In this document: piece after piece, positions 1-12,511 of the stretch
Layout: each line of letters starts with the position of its first letter
Position numbering within the stretch: the stretch's first letter is position 1
Assembly: GCA_018398815.1 (NCBI GenBank)
Contig: CM031610.1
Location: 31,587,985 to 31,651,984 of the forward strand
Source: Conus ventricosus
Taxonomy: Eukaryota; Mollusca; Gastropoda; Neogastropoda; Conidae
DNA: 64,000 nucleotides
Direction: 5' to 3'
Notes under the pieces: generated by a model
Seen by the model: only the letters and a program-made list of their open reading frames with translations
Database searches by the model: none
What the model was told of the DNA's origin: nothing
Translations under genes and position numbers: made by a program

Positions 1-289
1 GAATCCAGCCCTTGCCTGCGGAGAAAGAGCAGTGAATGATTTGTTGTTTGTTAGCTTGATATTTCATTGTTTGTTCTTTTGCTTTTAACTTTTTACGGGG
101 CTGGTACTTTGCCTCTTCAACATCTACCTGTGTCAGAAATGAATTGAGCCTCTGTCCTGATAGGAGGAGCAGTGAGGATGAGTGTGAGGATAGTCAGTGA
201 ATTACTGGTTTGTTAGTTGGTTTTGTGTTGTTGTTGTTGGTTTTCTTTCTCTTTTTTTTTTGGGTCTTATCTTCCATGGCCTCTTGTTG

Positions 290-450
290 GCTTGCCTCCC
301 ACACCAGCCTTGACCTATTACAGTCTCTGGAGCGGCAGTCCACAGGGAGCAGTTAACATCAGGTTGTCTTGAGGCAACCCATCTCTATACCAGGTCACTT
401 AAAAGGCAGTCTTCGGTGATGCCTGTCCTGACTCAACACTCGAAGGACGC
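290..450 (-). mobile_element. Composite repeat, degenerate 3' fragment
   Basis: The plus strand CAGTCCACAGGGAGCAGTTA then GTCTTGAGGCAACCCATC aligns with the segment at 36995-37060 (CAATCCACAGGATGCAGTCA ... GTCATGAGGCAGCCCACC), followed by a loosely similar stretch up to GACGCCATC. Diverged; assigned by order of short matches. Confidence 0.45.
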
Positions 451-650
451 CATCAACTAAGCATTGTACTGATGGCAGCATGAGTGAGTGGCCATCTTCC
501 AAAGGACAGCCACCATGCCCATTCAGCAACAGTCCTCATGAACTAGCCAAATAATATACTTCGACACAAACTCACCAAAAGCATAGATGTGGATGGGAAA
601 TTGAAACCAAGGTGACAGAATTTGACTTTTTTGTTGTGATGATCAAGGTT

Positions 651-715
651 GATCATGATGAAACCATGAGATCTGAGACTATGATCATGATGAAACCCAT
701 GGGATCTGAGACTAT
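651..715. repeat. 32-33 bp direct tandem duplication
   Basis: GATCATGATGAAACCATGAG at 651 recurs at 683 with one extra C, and GATCTGAGACTAT follows in both. Two copies back to back. Confidence 0.85.
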
Positions 716-849
716 GACAAGGTTGTGTTCTGTGCTTCCTTACATAACATAACCTGGCACCAACCAGGCTTTAGAGGTATACACACCTGCAGTGTTCATC
801 TGGAAAAGTGGTAGCACTTTTACAGACACATCCCATAAGTGAATGAAAC

Positions 850-1012
850 TTCATCTGTGTGGTTCTAGTCTTCCCATTGGAACCCAGTGAAGGGGATATT
901 TGGGGGAGTGAGGAGGGTAGTTGGATACCCCAAAATAAATGCCTGTAATGGGACTCGAGCCCTAAATCTCCCCAACCACAGCCTACTGTGCTTACCACTG
1001 CATATGGTGGCT
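850..1012 (-). mobile_element. tRNA-headed SINE fragment
   Basis: On the minus strand ATATGCAGTGGTAAGCACAG followed by GGGCTCGAGTCCC resembles A and B boxes of a tRNA-derived pol III promoter. The body runs down to about 850. Only one copy of this type was noticed in the window. Confidence 0.45.
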
Positions 1013-2212
1013 GGTTGGATTTCTTTTTTCTTTCTTTATGTCTTTTTTTCTTTTCTTTTCTTTATGAGCTTTTGAAATGCACAAACTTGCATTCTCATAC
1101 TTGTCTGTATCTAGAAGTTAATCAAGTCCTTGATATCGCACGTAGAAGAAGAGTAAATAAGGAAGAGTTTGTGGATACATTGTCTATTAATGTTTTTGCC
1201 TGCATGTTTTTTTTTCTTTTTTCAATTTTTGAAATACTTGGATTTTGCTGATTTTATTCTTCCTTTGATTGGCGAGAGAGAGAGAGAAAGGGCAAAAAGG
1301 ACAAAAGTGTGGAATTTTGATTTATTGCTTGTTTTTTGCTTTGTTTGCTATCTTTTCCAAACTTTTGAAGAACTGGGATTTTGCTTATTCAATGCCTCCC
1401 TCTGTTTAGTAGTGTGTTAAACCTTGGTAAAGGAGCAACGAGGTTTAGGATGTGGATGTAGAGAACAGTGCTTTTTTCAACTTTTGAAAATCTGGGACTC
1501 ACCTACCTGTCAGGGGCTAGAAGCAGTTCAAACCCTGCCTCACATATGGAATCACTGTAGAAGAGGGTGTGGATTGTCAGTAAAATGATTAACCCATTAC
1601 TTTTGTTGGATGTCTTCTGCCTTTGTGTTCTTCTCACCTGCCTTTGTTCTAGAAGGTCTGTACATATTGTGCTTCATAGTGCATAATTTGTCTGGTTTTC
1701 ATTGTTATCCCGGTGACCATGGAGTAAATATGTGAACACTGTTTAGAGTGGACTTCAGCTGTTCATTATTTCAGTATGTATTTACCCTTAGGCTACAAAA
1801 AAAAAGTTTGTTTCCAGTCAACAGGCCGACTTTGAATTTTGCTGCTGACTTACTCTTTTTTTTTTTTTTTCGTTGGTGGAGAAAAACGAACTGCACAGAA
1901 AAATGATGCTCACAGAGAAATTGTGACTGACAAAGCAGACCGCATATTAATTCCTGGGAAAGTGCGGGTTAGCATGGGGATGCCACTTTTCAGGGTGGAA
2001 ATCCAGCCTATAGAAAATCAGAAAATTGCCATGCAGGCCCAGCCAAAATTTGTGCTGTTCTGTTAATGCCTAGGAAATATTCCTACTAGCTTTTTTTCGA
2101 CTCGTGGAGTGCCATTTTTTTTCAAGCTCGGGCCAAAAGTTAATCCCAGCCCAGAAAAAAGAAATGTGAAAATCGCCTGCGAGTGGAGTTGTCAATAGCT
2201 GGCAAACTGCTG

Positions 2213-2287
2213 TAAACATCGTCCTTTCAAAGAATGAAGTGACTTGCATTTAAACATCATCCTTTCAAAGAATGAAGTGACTTGCAT
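2213..2287. repeat. 38-bp direct tandem duplication
   Basis: TAAACATCGTCCTTTCAAAG at 2213 and TAAACATCATCCTTTCAAAG at 2251, both continuing AATGAAGTGACTTGCAT. Nearly identical, so recent. Confidence 0.9.
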
Positions 2288-4798
2288 GTGGCAAAATGTG
2301 ATCCTGTTCAGACTGGTCAAAACCTGATTTTGTCATCATCTGGACCATTTTTCCTTTTGCGATTTCTCTTCTGCATTTAATAGTTTGATATGTCAGCAGG
2401 TAAGGACAATGCTAAAGAATTGAACAGATGAAAGTGAAGATATATCATTATTCGAGTCGTGTGAAAAAGAAGGGAAAGTGGGCCTGCTTGATGTTTGTAA
2501 CAATGACGGACTCAAGGGCATTTTCGGTGAGAAATTTGGTTAGAGCCACCCCCACCTCAGTTTTACAAATGTGGAAGATAATCCTCCACCCCACCCTTAC
2601 CTGTCCCCACCACTGCTTGTAGTACCAGCCTGGAAAATGTCAAGAATCAGTTTTCAGGTATAGAACATGTTGAGAACCCTTTTTCATCAGTTTTCTGGCA
2701 TAGTCACTTTGGTTGTATGATATCCCTGTCATCTGAAAAATAGTGACAAAAAACGTATCACATGAATTTGTTGTAGGAGTGGCAGGAATGTTGCATAAGA
2801 GTCACAAAAAAATCCATTTTGAGTTGATGATACAAGTGAGCAGCATAATGCTTCCTGTTTTGCATGTCCAACACAGTTTTGTAAGAAAAAAGGTTTCAGC
2901 TATATATTGCATGTGCTCTCATTTTGTGACAGCTGTAGTGTGGGGAAACAGACCCAGTTTTTTGTTTTTCACACTTTGAGCAAAGGACAGGGCTGGGGGT
3001 AGATATATGATGATGTTTCACTTGGCAATTTAGAAGGCCTAGTATACAAGAACAGGAAACATCTGCCTCAGATTTGGGGGCTTGACATAATGAAATTTTC
3101 ATTGGGGATCAATTTGTTCCTAACAATTTAACTGTGATCACAGTATTGAAGAATGAAAAAACAAAAACAGGGATGAAAGACCAAAACAAGCAGATCTAAC
3201 TGATAATTTATTTTGTGCACCAGTTGAGCAGTCAGTGGTGCAATGGTTAATCGTGTGACATTTTGCCATGGGTATTTTACTTTGTGACATATTGTAAAAG
3301 AAGCAGCATTAAAATCCACATTATGCTAAATTGTGTGATCCTCTTTGCAATCAGTATTTCAGGTTGAAACAATGTCTTGTAACCAAGGCCTAAGTCAAAC
3401 TTCCTGCTTGGGGGAAGGAAAGGAATAGCTATGATCCAGCCTACCTAAGCAGATAACTTGGGCCATGTTGCTGGAAACAAACTTTTTTTCTGTTGGCCTT
3501 CACTCTTTTTTAATGGACCTTTTCCTGGCACTGTCACATTTATCTCTACTTTTTAACTGGAGGTTTTTTTCATTCTGAGTGATAAATCATGCTGGATGTC
3601 TGGTTCCCCAGCACTGCCGAGTGTTATCCGGCTTCAGGATGTCAAAAGATAAGCTCTTTCGTTACAAATTTTTGTAAACAATTCAACTGTCTGGGCTTCT
3701 TTTTGTAAAGGACATACTGCTTTTGTTCAGATTTTGACATGGCCCCAACTTTGCAGAAAAGTTTCTTTGTGTGAGTACAGCCCTGAAAAGGCTCTCTGTG
3801 ATCACCTGGACTGCAGTGAAGCTTGCTGCTCAGTCTGCGACCAGCTGGCTGCAGGCACAGTTGAAAACCATTGCTTGGGTAAAAAAGTAAAATGGGCCAT
3901 GAGGATGAAGGTTTGCTTGGATGGAGTATGGCTTGCTTGTTAGATTGTTGGTATGTATATATTTTTTCTTTTCTTTGATTGTTCTTGTCAGCATTTATGA
4001 GACATCCCATTTGACATTCACAGCCTGCATGGGTATGGTTTGTTGGACACGACATTTGTTGGTTTTGTGGGGATTTTTGTTTTGAATGCCCAGGTTTGAG
4101 GTCTATTCCTTTTCTGTTAACATTATATTGGGATGTCTTTTCTTTGCTCTGTTACTTCTGTTTCTTATTGTTTGCTTGTGTCAGCACTGTTGCTTTTACA
4201 GCAATTGGACATCAGCTCTTGAACAGTTTAGAACCATCGCTAACTGTGTGTGTGTGTTTGTGTGTGTGATTTTGCTGTGTATAAACAGTTAATTTTTTGT
4301 ATATTTATGCATTAAAATTTTTTTTTTTTTTTACAGAGTTTAAAGTGTATAATGTTAAATACATAATGCAGCATTTTTAGTACTGTAAGGATAGGAAAGG
4401 GAAGAGCTGGAGGGTGTAGGTCCATGTGTATATAGTGTATGTGTGTGTGTTAGACTGTACACATCAGTTGTTGTTTTTTAGCCAAAGCTGTGAACCTGTT
4501 TTGACAGAGTTTGGACCAATCGACGAAACATTTTGAAACAGAAGAGGAAATGTTTGAAATTATCCTGTACTTTTGCTGAGTATCTCAGATTTGCAGGAAA
4601 AAGTTTCATGAAACATTTAGTTGGCTTGATTATCCTGTTAAAGATAGTACAATGTTGAATGTTCCATTATTGGATCGGATTGTAAAAAAAAGTCCAAGCT
4701 GAATTTTGTATTTAGAATATGTAACAAGAATAGACACAAGCAGGTGCTTACAAACATATACACAAACACATGAGTATGTGGGCATGTGTACACAAAGG

Positions 4799-4816
4799 CA
4801 CACACACACACACACA

Positions 4817-4870
<54 letters not shown>

Positions 4871-4872
4871 GT
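4799..4872. repeat. (AC)n microsatellite
   Basis: About 70 bp of AC units with one phase break (CACCAC) near 4822. Its translations (poly-Thr/His or Cys/Val) are artefacts. Confidence 0.95.
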
Positions 4873-5184
4873 GCACACACATGCATGCGCTCACATGCAG
4901 ACACACGCACACACACATTTCACATGCATTTGCTTATGTATTAGTTGTCCTGCCAAGGATTTCTTAAAAAATATATAACTGCCTTTTTGGCCATATTAAA
5001 CATTTCTTAAAGAAAAATTAATTGATTGGTTGATTTTGCCATTCAAGATACTTTCAGTGGTGTAGATCTTCTTATGCCTTTTACAATCGTTTACTTTGTG
5101 AATTAAAATGGTTGAGACGAAGAAGACACTTGATCATGTTCTTCCTCATTGTTTCCCATTGTTAGCGATTTTTGAGATGTTTTT

Positions 5185-5345
5185 AAATTAAATGAATTTT
5201 AAATGCTGCTAAGATAGACTAGATTTAAACATACCTTTTTTTAAGACACACTCATGTGCACACAAATTAAATAAATTTTGAATACAACTAATAGAGACTA
5301 GATTTAAGCTTACCTGTTTTTCACACGCACATATTCACACAATGT
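5185..5345. repeat. 80-bp diverged tandem duplication
   Basis: AAATTAAATGAATTTTAAAT near 5185 and AAATTAAATAAATTTTGAAT near 5265, both followed by AGACTAGATTTAA and a TACCT(n)T stretch and ending in CACAC-rich sequence. Confidence 0.75.
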
Positions 5346-5836
5346 ATTGTCAATGCTCACAGTGTTTACTACATTGATCATTGTGCTGTTGGTGTTCCAA
5401 CATCGAAATCGGTATTAACAGCCTTCTGAGGCTCATGCAAAAACAGAAACATGAAGAAGAAAAGTCATTGTTTAGGAAATTCATGATTGTGTGTGTGTAA
5501 ACGTGTTTGTGCCCAAGTGTGAGTGTGCATAGGTATGATGTATATGAATGGATCCAGTGTAATCTACATGCAGATGTTTGTATCACTACTGTCTTATTTT
5601 TTGTTCTGAAGCAACTTTAGCTGTGATTGTTATTTTCATTGCCAGGTAAAACAATGTGTAAATCTTTACCTTCATTGCCCTGTACAATGCTTTGTGGACT
5701 ACTTGTAGAATAGGTGCTTTGTGACCGTCTCTGAATTGTGTTCGGGTCATCCACAGCATCTCTTCAACAGTTACCTCCCTTCATTCACTTTTTCAATTCA
5801 TTTTGGCATTGAGCACATGCAAGATTCGTCACAGGA

Positions 5837-5894
5837 TAAGATAAGATAATGTTGCTTATAGCCCAGCCGACCGCAAAGGGCCATATCAGGGCTG
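5837..5894 (-). mobile_element. 58-bp LINE 3'-end insertion with 12-bp target duplication
   Basis: Minus strand reads CAGCCCTGATATGGCC, then CGGTCGGCTGGGCTATAAGC, then AAC and a (TTATC)n tail. This equals the 3' terminus of the LINE at 55069-56660. The 12-bp sequence TTCGTCACAGGA occurs on both sides (5825-5836 and 5895-5906), so this is a complete retrotransposition event only 58 bp long. Confidence 0.88.
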
Positions 5895-6910
5895 TTCGTC
5901 ACAGGAGTGCTGGCACTCTGATAATGAAAAACAAGAAGGAAATTTTGCTAAAAAGCAACCGGGTTATATGCACACTCACAATACCCAGGGGACATACACA
6001 TAAAAAAAAAAACACACAGAGGGAATAAAATGACTCGTTTTAGAGACACCCGTAGCTACATGCATGTGTACAGACACACTCATGCCCATGCTCACCTGCA
6101 TGGGTGTGTGTATGCAAAAAGACATTTGCATGTATAGGGAAACAGTAGCTTCCATAGACATGCCATTTGTTCTCGGGGGGGAGGGGGGGGGGGGGGAAGC
6201 TGAGAATGGCCTTTCAGATTTTGTTTATAAGGATTAGTGATTTGGATATGATCAACAAATAATATAATATTTGCAGGGAAATATTAGATGAAACAACAGC
6301 AAACACACAAGTGTCTGTGTTGTAATAGTATGTGGTGTGTATCTTTGATGGAGAACAGAGGCATGAGCATCCATAAAGCTTTTTATATTTATTCACCTGT
6401 ACCGTCGCTTGTTTTCTGTACAGCGTTTGAACGTGCCATGTTATTTGTGATCGAAAGAAAGCATACGCATTGTTTTTAAAGAGGTTATAACATCGTTTTG
6501 GGGTTGAACAAGTTGTTATCTTTTTCTTTTTTTTTTAGTATTTGTGTGATTACTAAGATGGTTTTAATTTCTTTGGTGAAAAACATGACTGGTTCTAACA
6601 AGCTTTTGTGATAAAGAGTTCTGACTTTTAAACTAGTATATTATCACTTGAAATGGTCAGATGTATATTCTGTTCTGTTTATGCATTGTACAATCATTTC
6701 AAAATTCTGTCATTGTAGAGTTTAAAAAAAAACACACACAAAAAGGCGCATGTTTATTCATGTTTTAAGACTGACATGTGTTTATTGATAATTTGTCACC
6801 AAACACAGGATGATGTCGATGAGACGGTGTTCAAGTTTGTTCACAATTTCGTTTTCTTCTTTCTTTGTGTTGGAATATACATCAAAATCATTTCATATTC
6901 TCTGTGTGTA

Positions 6911-6956
<46 letters not shown>

Positions 6957-6964
<8 letters not shown>

Positions 6965-7040
6965 ACATGGTTTCTCATCTTGTTACAAGGCGTTTGGTTG
7001 CAGTCGTGTAAATTACATGGTTTCTCATATTTTTACAAGG
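6957..7040. repeat. 50-bp direct tandem duplication after (TG)n
   Basis: GTAAATTACATGGTTTCTCA occurs at 6958 and again at 7008, each followed by T-rich sequence and TTACAAGGC. Adjacent to the (TG)n tract at 6903-6958. Confidence 0.85.
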
Positions 7041-7179
7041 CAGTGTCAGCGTCCAGAGGTTGGCTGTTTGCTGCATGGTTGAGCAAACCTACTGTCAAAC
7101 TGCCTGTCATTTACACATTTGCAGCAATGCAATACTCACTTTTCTGTAGATATGTACATATGATCTCTCCCTCCCTCTC

Positions 7180-7247
7180 AACGTGGTGACAGCCCTGATG
7201 TGGCCCTTTGCGGTCGGCTGGGCTATAAGCAACATTATCTTATCTTA
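7180..7247 (+). mobile_element. LINE 3'-end insertion inside a CT-rich tract
   Basis: Plus strand AACGTGGTGACAGCCCTGATG ending GGCTATAAGCAAC plus (TTATC)n. It matches the 3' end of the LINE at 55069-56660 and the small copy at 5837-5894, in opposite orientation to the latter. TCTCCCTCCCTCTC is found on both sides (7166-7179 and 7248-7261), consistent with a target duplication in a pyrimidine tract. Low complexity makes the exact duplication length uncertain. Confidence 0.75.
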
Positions 7248-7478
7248 TCTCCCTCCCTCTCTCTCTCTCTCTCTCTTGCTGTCTCTTTCTCACATACACA
7301 TACATACATGTAAAGAGTAGTGGATGGAAAGAGGAATGATGTTGAAAGAAAAAGGAAAAACAAAAAATAAGAAAGAAACTAGTCATCCTCAGTAATGTTA
7401 GCTGAACAGCAAAATGTCATGTAATCCAGATGCATGCACACAGGCATGCACCCACGCACGCATGCACGCACGCATGCA

Positions 7479-7545
<67 letters not shown>

Positions 7546-8532
7546 AGAATTCAAACATGAAATCCAGGGAAGGATGTAGCACATGAAACTGACTAGTATT
7601 TTTTTTTTAACGTTTGTTTGTTTGTTTTACTTTCTGCCTTTTTTTTCATTCCTATCTTTCTTTCTCATTTGCCTTTTCTCATTTTTCTCTTTCTTTAATC
7701 TTTGAAATAATTCTTTTTTTTTTACTTACTTTTTTTTTCTCTCTTTTATTATTGAATATATCACTTGTCTTGCTATCATTTTCTCTTTTGTTTCTGTCTC
7801 TCTCATTTTGTTTGAAAGGCGACTCTTTACAGTCTAATTGTATCTTCATTGAACAAGCGGCAATCAGCAAAGGAGGAGAGGAGGTGGGAGTGGGGAAGAG
7901 GAGAGGTCGGGGGGAATGAAGGTATTAAGTGTGAGATCCAAAAGGGCAGGCAGAGGTGTTGGAATAGGTGGTTCCAGCCAGCATTTACAGGATGGATTTC
8001 TTTGTGCAAAGGGTTCCTGGTAAGGTGTTAACGTCCATTCCTCTAACTCATCCACCACACTTTCGTTTGGTTTCATTTACTACCCTTCACTGGCTGCTTT
8101 GGGGGTGCTATTGGATTCTTTTTTGCACCCTTGGTGGTGAGAACACCACAGTATTATGGACTGTGGTGTGTCTCTATTTGACGCCAGGAGCGCAGACACA
8201 ACCAGCCGTGTCTCCCTGATGAGTTCCGACCCAGTGGACGAAAGGCCTCGGAGCAGGCAATACAAATATATCTGCCTTCAAAAGGGATTGCAATGGTTCC
8301 CTTATGCAGCAAGTGAAGAGTTTTCATATATTTTCTTAATTTCATGTTCCCAGCTTCTCCATCTTCAAACTCCCCCCCCCCCCCCCCCTCCTTAAGTCCA
8401 AATCTTTGCCAAGTCATTACTATGAAGACAGTTCAGTTGTTGGCCTGCGCTTGTTTTTTCCCCCACTATTAGATTGTTGGTCTATGTATTTGTCTGACTT
8501 TATTCACGTTTAAAAGGCTGTGCCAGTCTTGA

Positions 8533-8538
8533 ATAAAA
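8533..8538 (+). promoter_or_regulatory. Candidate polyadenylation signal
   Basis: AATAAA within GTCTTGAATAAAAGTTACTC, followed about 20 bases later by GT/T-rich sequence (CTGTGTTAGGTTTTC). The layout fits a pol II 3' end after a long T-rich stretch, but AATAAA is common in AT-rich DNA. Confidence 0.25.
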
Positions 8539-8954
8539 GTTACTCTGTGTTAGGTTTTCTTATGGGAGCAAACGTTACCCCACTTGTTTACTGTTTATTG
8601 GTTACTGTTCCCTGCGTCATTTCATTTCCAATCATCCACCAAGGATAAGATCAACATCAGTACAGGAGTGTGAGGAAACTGATGAACAACCTAAACCCTG
8701 GGAAAGCACCAGGAACTGAAGGAGCTGCGTTGCTATTGAGATGGCGCCATCGCCCGCAATGATATTTCAGCCTTTAGTAAACGCTGGAACTCGACCATTT
8801 GATTGGAACATAGCACGTCCTGCTCCAGTGTTTTAAAAGAAAAAGGCAAAGACCAGGATCCCACCTACAACAGACCATTTCACACTGCACGGCCCGTAAC
8901 AAGGCTTCAGAAAGAAGAGGTTGGGTGGAACACAAGTCCACGAGTTCACGACTT

Positions 8955-9316
8955 GTTGAGTGATAATTGCAAACGTAGCATCCTTGTGTGGACATAGCCA
9001 GTGAAGGTTTTATAAGGTCAGACTCCTAATACATACACATGCTTAACTAAAAGGAGCTAGGGGAGAAATTAACTCCTGTATTTCTGAAACCTTGAATGAC
9101 AGGAAGCGGGCAGTGTTGGCAAGTGGAGGATGTGGCTGTTTAAAAAATGTTGAATGAGAATGGCAAACTTGGCATCTTTGTACTGAACATTGCCAGTAAA
9201 GGCTTTTAATTCAGTCAGCCTCCTAATACATAAGCGTAACTACAACGGAACTAGGGAAGAAGTCCACACCTAGATTTCTGAAACCTTGAATGACAGGAAA
9301 CGGGCTGCGTTGAAGA
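8955..9316. repeat. 194-bp diverged tandem duplication
   Basis: Two copies share TTTCTGAAACCTTGAATGAC, ACAGGAA, CTCCTAATACATA and GCCAGTRAAGG in the same order at a spacing of about 194 bp (for instance CCTTGAATG at 9090 and 9284). Confidence 0.8.
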
Positions 9317-9526
9317 GTGAAGCATGTCCTGATTTTGTTGGCATAATCAGTGTAGCGTTTCAGACAGGCGAGGTGGCGAGAATTCTTGCTTGCTTGGCGA
9401 GTGTCAACCTTTCATAGCACACCTTAGTGGCTAGTGGTGCTAGGCAAAGGCGGGAATTCGTTAGACAGTCCTGGGGCTCTCTCACATGCGAGGGAAAATG
9501 GCCGAAAGTGTACCACAGAGCGTCCA

Positions 9527-9619
9527 CACACACACACACACTACAGACATGTCGCGCGCGCGCGCGCGCACACACACACACACACGTCACACACACACAC
9601 ACACACACACACACGCATG

Positions 9620-9661
<42 letters not shown>

Positions 9662-9711
9662 GCGCGTATCACATTGTAGATGACAGAGTGCGTGCGTGCG
9701 CGCGCGCCTGT

Positions 9712-9750
<39 letters not shown>

Positions 9751-9800
9751 ACGTATCTCTGAGTGAATTTACCTTCGTGTGTGTGTGTGTGTGTGAAAGT
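9527..9800. repeat. (CA)n, (GC)n and (GT)n cluster
   Basis: Alternating purine-pyrimidine sequence: (CA)n interrupted by CGCGCGCG at about 9551-9570, then TGCGTGCGCGCGCG and (GT)n to about 9747 and again around 9777-9796. The plus strand changes from CA to GT phase, so (CA)n...(GT)n can pair as an inverted repeat. Confidence 0.9.
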
Positions 9801-10129
9801 GCTTGTACATGTAAACGCATCAGTGTGGGTGGTTGAGGGATGGGAGTATACAGAAGGGAGAGAAGGTGATGTGGAGGAAAGCAACCGAGGGTGTGAACAG
9901 CTGGTATTTGGCATAGCCACAATTTTTCACACACACACACCCTCGCGTCGCATGTTTTACGAGCATCAATACGTACACTAACGCACGTGCATAGCTGGAT
10001 TGCACACACTCACGAGCACGCTTGTGGAGGACAAATCTAGGACAGGCCATTTTAAAGACTTTCTCTCTCTCTCTCTGTGGATTTTTGTCACGTGATACAC
10101 AGACCTGAGTATCAATTTCTTCACACGTC

Positions 10130-10421
10130 GTGAGCAAAGATGGCGACTGTGTAGACTTCAGGCTGTTCTGTGCTTATTCTTTTCGTGTATTGTAACAGGA
10201 GTAAAAGACATCTCTTATGAAGGAAATCTGACACAAGATGTGCTGTGACCGAAAAGACACAATTTATTATCACGAAAAAGAAAGGAAGAATGTTAGCTGA
10301 CTTGTGCCGTACTCTCTACTCTGGTAATCTCTTGGCATTCGAAGCTCCCGCGTCAACAGTAAGCCTACGTCGAAGCGAGTCTTTGGGCCAGTCAGCAGTG
10401 AGCGTGCTTAAACACGAGAAG
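10130..10421 (+). other. Candidate non-coding first exon (weak)
   Basis: CAAAGATGGCGACTGTG at about 10136 resembles the YY1-type AAGATGGCG element found near animal promoters and start sites, and a very good donor, GAGAAG|GTGAGT, lies at 10421/10422. Between them are only short frames (the ATG at 10140 meets TAG after three codons). Pure inference from two short motifs. Confidence 0.15.
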
Positions 10422-10439
10422 GTGAGTTTGAATTAATTG

Positions 10440-12500
10440 TTTAAAACAACAACAACAGCAACAACAAAAAGAAAATGGAGAGACTCCCAAATCAGCTCCC
10501 ACACAAACCATCCCTTTTTTTCAATGGCATATTGGCTTCTCATCAGTTTTCTGACAAGACTTCCAAATCAACCCCACTTCAACCCTCTCGTCTTGTTTTA
10601 AAATCTAGATATCGGTTTGTTGTTTTTTTCGTCAGGTAAATTTTCGTCAGTTTAGTTATGTTTTGTTTCTTTAAAGTATTGATTTGCATGATCCATTGGC
10701 ATTTTAAATTATCCTTCCTGGCTCAAAGGATAGGTTATGCTGAAGTCGGCTGCCTAAACTAAAGAAAAAAAAAAAAAGGATGACGTGGGAGGGAGAGTGT
10801 CTTCTTGGTTAATATGTTTGAAAAAAACAAACAAACAAAAAGAGTACGAAGGAGATCCGGAAAGAAGGATTTTGACAGTCTTTGTTCAGTGGCTCCTCAT
10901 CTCACCCTACCCCACCCCAGTTCCCGTCCCGAACCGCCTCTCCCATCCAGCAAGGAGAGCTCTTTTCATCATCTACCAAGGTCCGTTTGCATGCCGAAAA
11001 TATGTAGAACGCAACACGTCTGCAATGGCAAACATGGAAAGGGACCCTACAGTGCTGTGAGATGTTAACACCCAAACTTTATATTTGATGGAAGGAATGG
11101 TACAGAAGGTGGGAGGAGGAGGAGGGAGAGGTTGGGGAGGGGGGGGGGGGGGGGGGCAGGGCACAAGAGGAATAATTACGTCAAAGGATGACTGTACGGA
11201 ATATAAAACTGAAGAAAAATGAAAGTAGATAGGGAATGGGGAGGAAAGAAAAAAAAAGAGTATCTGACGTGATCACATTTACAAACACATTTATGTGGAC
11301 ACTATAAACAGGACACTATACTTTCCCTTTTTGATCCCAGCAAACTGAGATCTTGATGAAGCCACCTAGATCGCTCGGAAACTGATATGTAACATGTACG
11401 TTGTTGAAATCATCCGTCTTTTCAACGTTTTCAGACAGAGTAAACGAGGTTTCGCTTGGGAAAGTTTTCCTTTCGTAACCCCACGCATACAGGACCTTCT
11501 TTCTGTTAAAGACCTAGGTCAGTTTATATTCTGAAAATTGAGAATAAGAAAAAACAAGGTTTCGCTTTGTGAACGTTTTCATTTCATACCCCCACGCTCA
11601 CAGGAGCATTTTTCTGTTGAAAACTAAGGTCAGTTTATATTCTGAAAATGTCAAGGTAAACATACTATGGCACTAGATTTCAATCAGTCAACTTTGATTT
11701 TTTTTTTTTTAACGGAAACGATCTCATGTAGGGTAAGGAGCACGGACGGATATTTGTTCTCAAACACAATTTATAGCCCGTTTTTTTTTGTGTTTTTTTT
11801 CTTTTTTAAAAATCTCAATCCTCCAGTAGTGGTGTCTGAATGCTTGAGTGAATTCTGATTATGACCGTCTGACCTAAGATAATCCGGGTAATCTCTGTAT
11901 TACATCTGTCCCTCTTTCTGTCAGTTTGGGCGTTTGTTTGTTCGTTGCTGTGTTAAAAAAAAATTGTTTAAAGGTTTCATACATTATTCTCACTTTCCAT
12001 CCATGTACCAGTATGTAAGGGGAGAGAAGCCGAGTTTTCGGTAGATCATCTCCCTTTGGGGTTTGGTTAGTCAACATCATAATTATGCTCTTCTCTTGGT
12101 CGTTCCTGTTGGTCCATCATGTTTGTATTCTCTGCATTGCTGATATCTGTAGCATGTTGATCTGCATTTTTACATGGCGGGGCTGCTAGCTCAACGCATG
12201 AATGATCTTCCTTTCCCAGCCGGAATTTGGACCGTCCATGGTGGAGTTATGATTGTCGTTGACAGCATGTAGGCTTAAATGGCAACATTTTTTTTTCAAC
12301 GTCTACAGTCACCAATTTGTCGTGGAACATTAGTTTGAATTCCAGCCAACGAAGGGGCTTCCGAAGAGCAGGGAAGAAAACACCAAACCAAACCAAACGA
12401 AGAAACGTCACAACGTTTCATCAAAATAAGGTGTAGTTACTATTCGAAGCATCCCCGCCCCTTTACCTCCACTCCACCCCCATCCATTTTCACAACAAAT
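10440..12500. other. Non-coding, no gene recognised
   Basis: Contains a G run at about 11139-11157, T runs around 11700 and 11785, and a 110-bp duplication listed separately. Nothing else was recognised. Confidence 0.6.
11445..11655. repeat. 110-bp tandem duplication
   Basis: AGGTTTCGCTT at 11447 and 11557; both copies continue through CCCCACGC, CACAGGA or ACAGGA, TTTCTGTT and GTCAGTTTATATTCTGAAAA (11518 and 11629). Confidence 0.85.
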
Positions 12501-12511
12501 TGTTTAGGTAC

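Larger units (their letters stand above)
1..5180. other. Non-coding, T-rich; no gene recognised
   Basis: AT-rich with long T runs on the plus strand (for example 1850-1871, 4317-4332). Apart from the SINE and composite-repeat remnants and the small tandem duplications listed separately, nothing codes convincingly; short ORFs lack family patterns. It could be intron or long 3' UTR on the plus strand. Confidence 0.6.
5346..8530. other. Non-coding with microsatellites and two LINE ends
   Basis: Contains a G run interrupted by one A at about 6175-6196, (TG)n at 6903-6958, a 50-bp duplication just after it, (CT)n at about 7251-7275, (CA)n at 7480-7543 and a C run at about 8371-8389. No coding signal recognised. 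Confidence 0.6.

Noticed and set aside
1839..2066. 75-residue plus-strand frame as a possible coding exon
   Set aside because: The frame begins in a T run, has no domain pattern and no convincing acceptor or donor.
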